Origin: Dehalococcoidales bacterium
GTDB lineage: Bacteria > Chloroflexota > Dehalococcoidia > Dehalococcoidales > Fen-1064
Assembly (NCBI GenBank): GCA_030667735.1
Contig: DAOUVG010000068.1
Coordinates: forward strand, 1-7,313
DNA length: 7,313 bases
Direction: 5' to 3'
Below are positions 6,878-7,313 of this stretch, piece after piece (position 1 is the stretch's first letter; each line of letters opens with the position of its first letter). A program made the translations under genes and the position numbers. The notes under the pieces were generated by a model. That model was not told the origin of the DNA, made no database searches, and saw only the letters and a list, made by a program, of their open reading frames with translations.

Positions 6878-6892
6878 CCGGCTACCCGCCGG
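6878..6892 (-). promoter_or_regulatory. GC hairpin just upstream of the trkA start
   Basis: In the transcript CCGGC (6892-6888), a five-base loop and GCCGG (6882-6878) form a perfect 5-bp stem. It ends 11 bases before the trkA ATG, and the only SD-like bases (GGGA) overlap its 3' arm. It could limit ribosome access to trkA. No U-run follows, so it is not a terminator. Confidence 0.35.
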
Positions 6893-7051
6893 TCCTGCTC
6901 CTGCATAGCTTGAGAACGTTCAGAAAAACAGAACGTAGTATCTTTCGGGGTTTTCTTCGTCTCCGGAATATCCGGTTACCCTGCCGAGTGGTTGGTACTG
7001 GCTCAAGAATATCTTTATTCGTCACCCCGCTACCTCTCCCTGTGGACGGTA

Positions 7052-7116
7052 CTGCCTTTCTAAGATAATGGCACCAATCGAAAGCCTGGTCAAGTTGCTT
7101 CCGGTGCCTGTGGCAG
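7052..7116 (-). other. Imperfect three-part hairpin in the trkA leader
   Basis: In the transcript three nested helices can form. CTGCC (7116-7112) pairs with GGCAG (7056-7052), GGCAC (7108-7104) with GTGCC (7074-7070), and CGGAAGC (7103-7097) with GCTTTCG (7085-7079, one G-U pair), closing an 11-base loop. This gives about 17 base pairs with one four-base bulge and an asymmetric internal loop. It may be a regulatory RNA structure; the DNA also contains the weaker promoter candidate at 7093-7065. Confidence 0.35.
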
Positions 7117-7138
7117 CCTTGTACTTCACCAGACGGGG

Positions 7139-7167
7139 ATTTTACTCCTCTCTGCACCAGATGTCAA
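7139..7167 (-). promoter_or_regulatory. Near-consensus promoter driving trkA-trkH, at the edge of the mobile element
   Basis: TTGACA (7167-7162) matches the -35 consensus in all six bases. After an ideal 17-base spacer, TAAAAT (7144-7139) matches the -10 in five of six. It faces trkA. The -35 coincides with the first six bases of the proposed element end (TGTCAA on the plus strand), so it may be a hybrid promoter created by insertion. Confidence 0.65.
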
Positions 7168-7176
7168 CAATACGAA

Positions 7177-7203
7177 TTGACTCATAATAAATGTTACCGA
7201 AAG
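7177..7203 (+). repeat. 27-bp direct repeat, copy 1, at the element end
   Basis: This begins TTGACTCATAA and is identical to the copy at 7212 at 23 of 27 positions, with a period of 35 bases. Paired repeats just inside an IS end are commonly transposase binding sites; that role is inferred here. Confidence 0.75.
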
Positions 7204-7211
7204 TGGTACTG

Positions 7212-7238
7212 TTGACTCATAAATAGTGTTACCCAAAG
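7212..7238 (+). repeat. 27-bp direct repeat, copy 2, next to the transposase SD
   Basis: The four differences from copy 1 fall at repeat positions 12, 13, 15 and 23; the outer TTGACTCATAA and the inner TGTTACC are unchanged. Its end overlaps the first base of the transposase GGAGG, so a protein bound here could also repress transposase translation or transcription. Confidence 0.75.
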
Positions 7239-7246
7239 GAGGTGAG

Positions 7247-7313
7247 ATGACTCGAGGCAGCATACTGGAATATGTTGAAGCGATACGGGGGCGATATCTT
7301 AACGTTTCCAGGA
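7247..7313 (+). CDS. Transposase (integrase-core type), N-terminal 22 residues only
   Basis: The ATG at 7247 is preceded by an excellent SD (AAAGGAGGTGAG, 7235-7246, with GGAGG four bases before the ATG). The frame is open to the edge, giving MTRGSILEYVEAIRGRYLNV and two more residues. This resembles the N-terminus of integrase-catalytic-domain transposases I remember from Dehalococcoidia-like genomes (ILEY-EA-R-RY before a helix-turn-helix). The DDE catalytic core would lie outside the window. It is the only convincing plus-strand gene here. With 22 residues the family call stays provisional, but the strong SD and the repeats in front support a real gene. Confidence 0.6.
   Translation, partial: MTRGSILEYVEAIRGRYLNVSR

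Larger units (their letters stand above)
6867..7138 (-). other. Long non-coding leader upstream of trkA with several inverted repeats
   Basis: I see no credible gene on either strand here. If transcription starts from the 7167-7139 promoter, this becomes a 5' leader of about 265 bases. It holds a three-part hairpin (7116-7052), a CCGGA-ATA-TCCGG palindrome (6963-6975), an ACGTTC/GAACGT inverted repeat (6916-6921 with 6931-6936) and a GC hairpin just before the trkA start. A second possible promoter (TTGACC 7093-7088, 17 bases, CATTAT 7070-7065) lies inside it and would shorten the leader. I could not match it to a riboswitch family I know. Confidence 0.45.
7162..7313 (+). mobile_element. Left end of an insertion sequence, continuing past the window
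   Basis: A transposase-like gene begins at 7247 and reads rightward. Between it and the trkA leader are two imperfect direct repeats and, at 7162, a TGTCAACA that resembles the TG-type ends of IS3/IS481-like elements. GTCAACA (7163-7169) is also inverted to TGTTGAC (7210-7216). The right end, terminal inverted repeat and target duplication lie outside the window, so the boundary at 7162 is a proposal; 7177 or 7210 would be alternatives. Confidence 0.5.

Noticed and set aside
6867..7138. ydaO/cyclic-di-AMP riboswitch or cobalamin riboswitch in the trkA leader
   Set aside because: A GGGGUGA-like stretch near 7026 recalls part of the ydaO core, but the other conserved blocks could not be found by eye. 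No B12-box was seen either.
6882..7157. Minus-strand 91-codon open frame starting with GTG in the trkA leader
   Set aside because: Its start lies between the -35 and -10 of the promoter, so it would not be in that transcript. It has an Arg-rich low-quality composition and resembles no family I know.
7068..7187. Plus-strand 39-codon frame beginning MAPIESLVKL
   Set aside because: It has no Shine-Dalgarno sequence, runs across the promoter and the proposed IS boundary, and has no recognisable domain.
1..7313. CRISPR array, tRNA or rRNA genes
   Set aside because: No regularly spaced identical repeats, no tRNA-like cloverleaf and no rRNA sequence were noticed; the window is almost entirely protein-coding.

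Overview
The window holds a potassium-uptake gene cluster followed by competence (DNA-uptake) genes, all on the minus strand. The start of a transposase gene lies on the plus strand at the right edge. Coding is dense, the DNA is moderately GC-rich, and gene spacing is tight (2 to 20 bases inside the second unit, apart from the gap before comEA). The 22 visible transposase residues and the N-terminus of ComEA resemble proteins I remember from Dehalococcoidia-like Chloroflexota. That assignment rests on memory only and is tentative; the sequence itself says only 'bacterium with a Trk system and Com DNA-uptake genes'.

Layout in the direction of transcription (right to left): 7162-7313 looks like the left end of an insertion sequence, with two 27-bp imperfect direct repeats and a transposase gene reading rightward out of the window. 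A near-consensus sigma70/sigmaA-type promoter (TTGACA-17-TAAAAT, 7167-7139) points leftward, away from the element, and its -35 hexamer would be the outermost six bases of the element. A roughly 270-base leader with no convincing gene but several inverted repeats follows. Then come trkA (454 aa, two RCK repeats) and trkH (483 aa, potassium-translocating membrane subunit), 13 bases apart.

A 100-base gap after trkH holds a palindrome and a second promoter with an exact TATAAT. It starts a second unit: a universal-stress-protein gene, a 144-aa protein that is only an RCK N-terminal (NAD-binding) domain, a 220-aa RCK_N+RCK_C protein, comEA (membrane-anchored DNA receptor with SLBB and helix-hairpin-helix domains) and comEC (DNA-uptake channel, cut by the left edge after residue 595).

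Functionally, TrkH is the ion path and the RCK proteins are its nucleotide-sensing gating subunits. There are four RCK_N and three RCK_C domains here for one visible TrkH. ComEA and ComEC bind and import transforming DNA. Co-linearity of K+ regulators with competence genes, with no obvious terminator between them, suggests co-transcription but does not prove a functional link. The points most worth a second look are the possible IS-derived promoter of trkA-trkH, the likely mis-started comEA (an SD is followed by ATA, with no canonical start), the RCK-only protein and the structured trkA leader. I found no wholly new system in this window.
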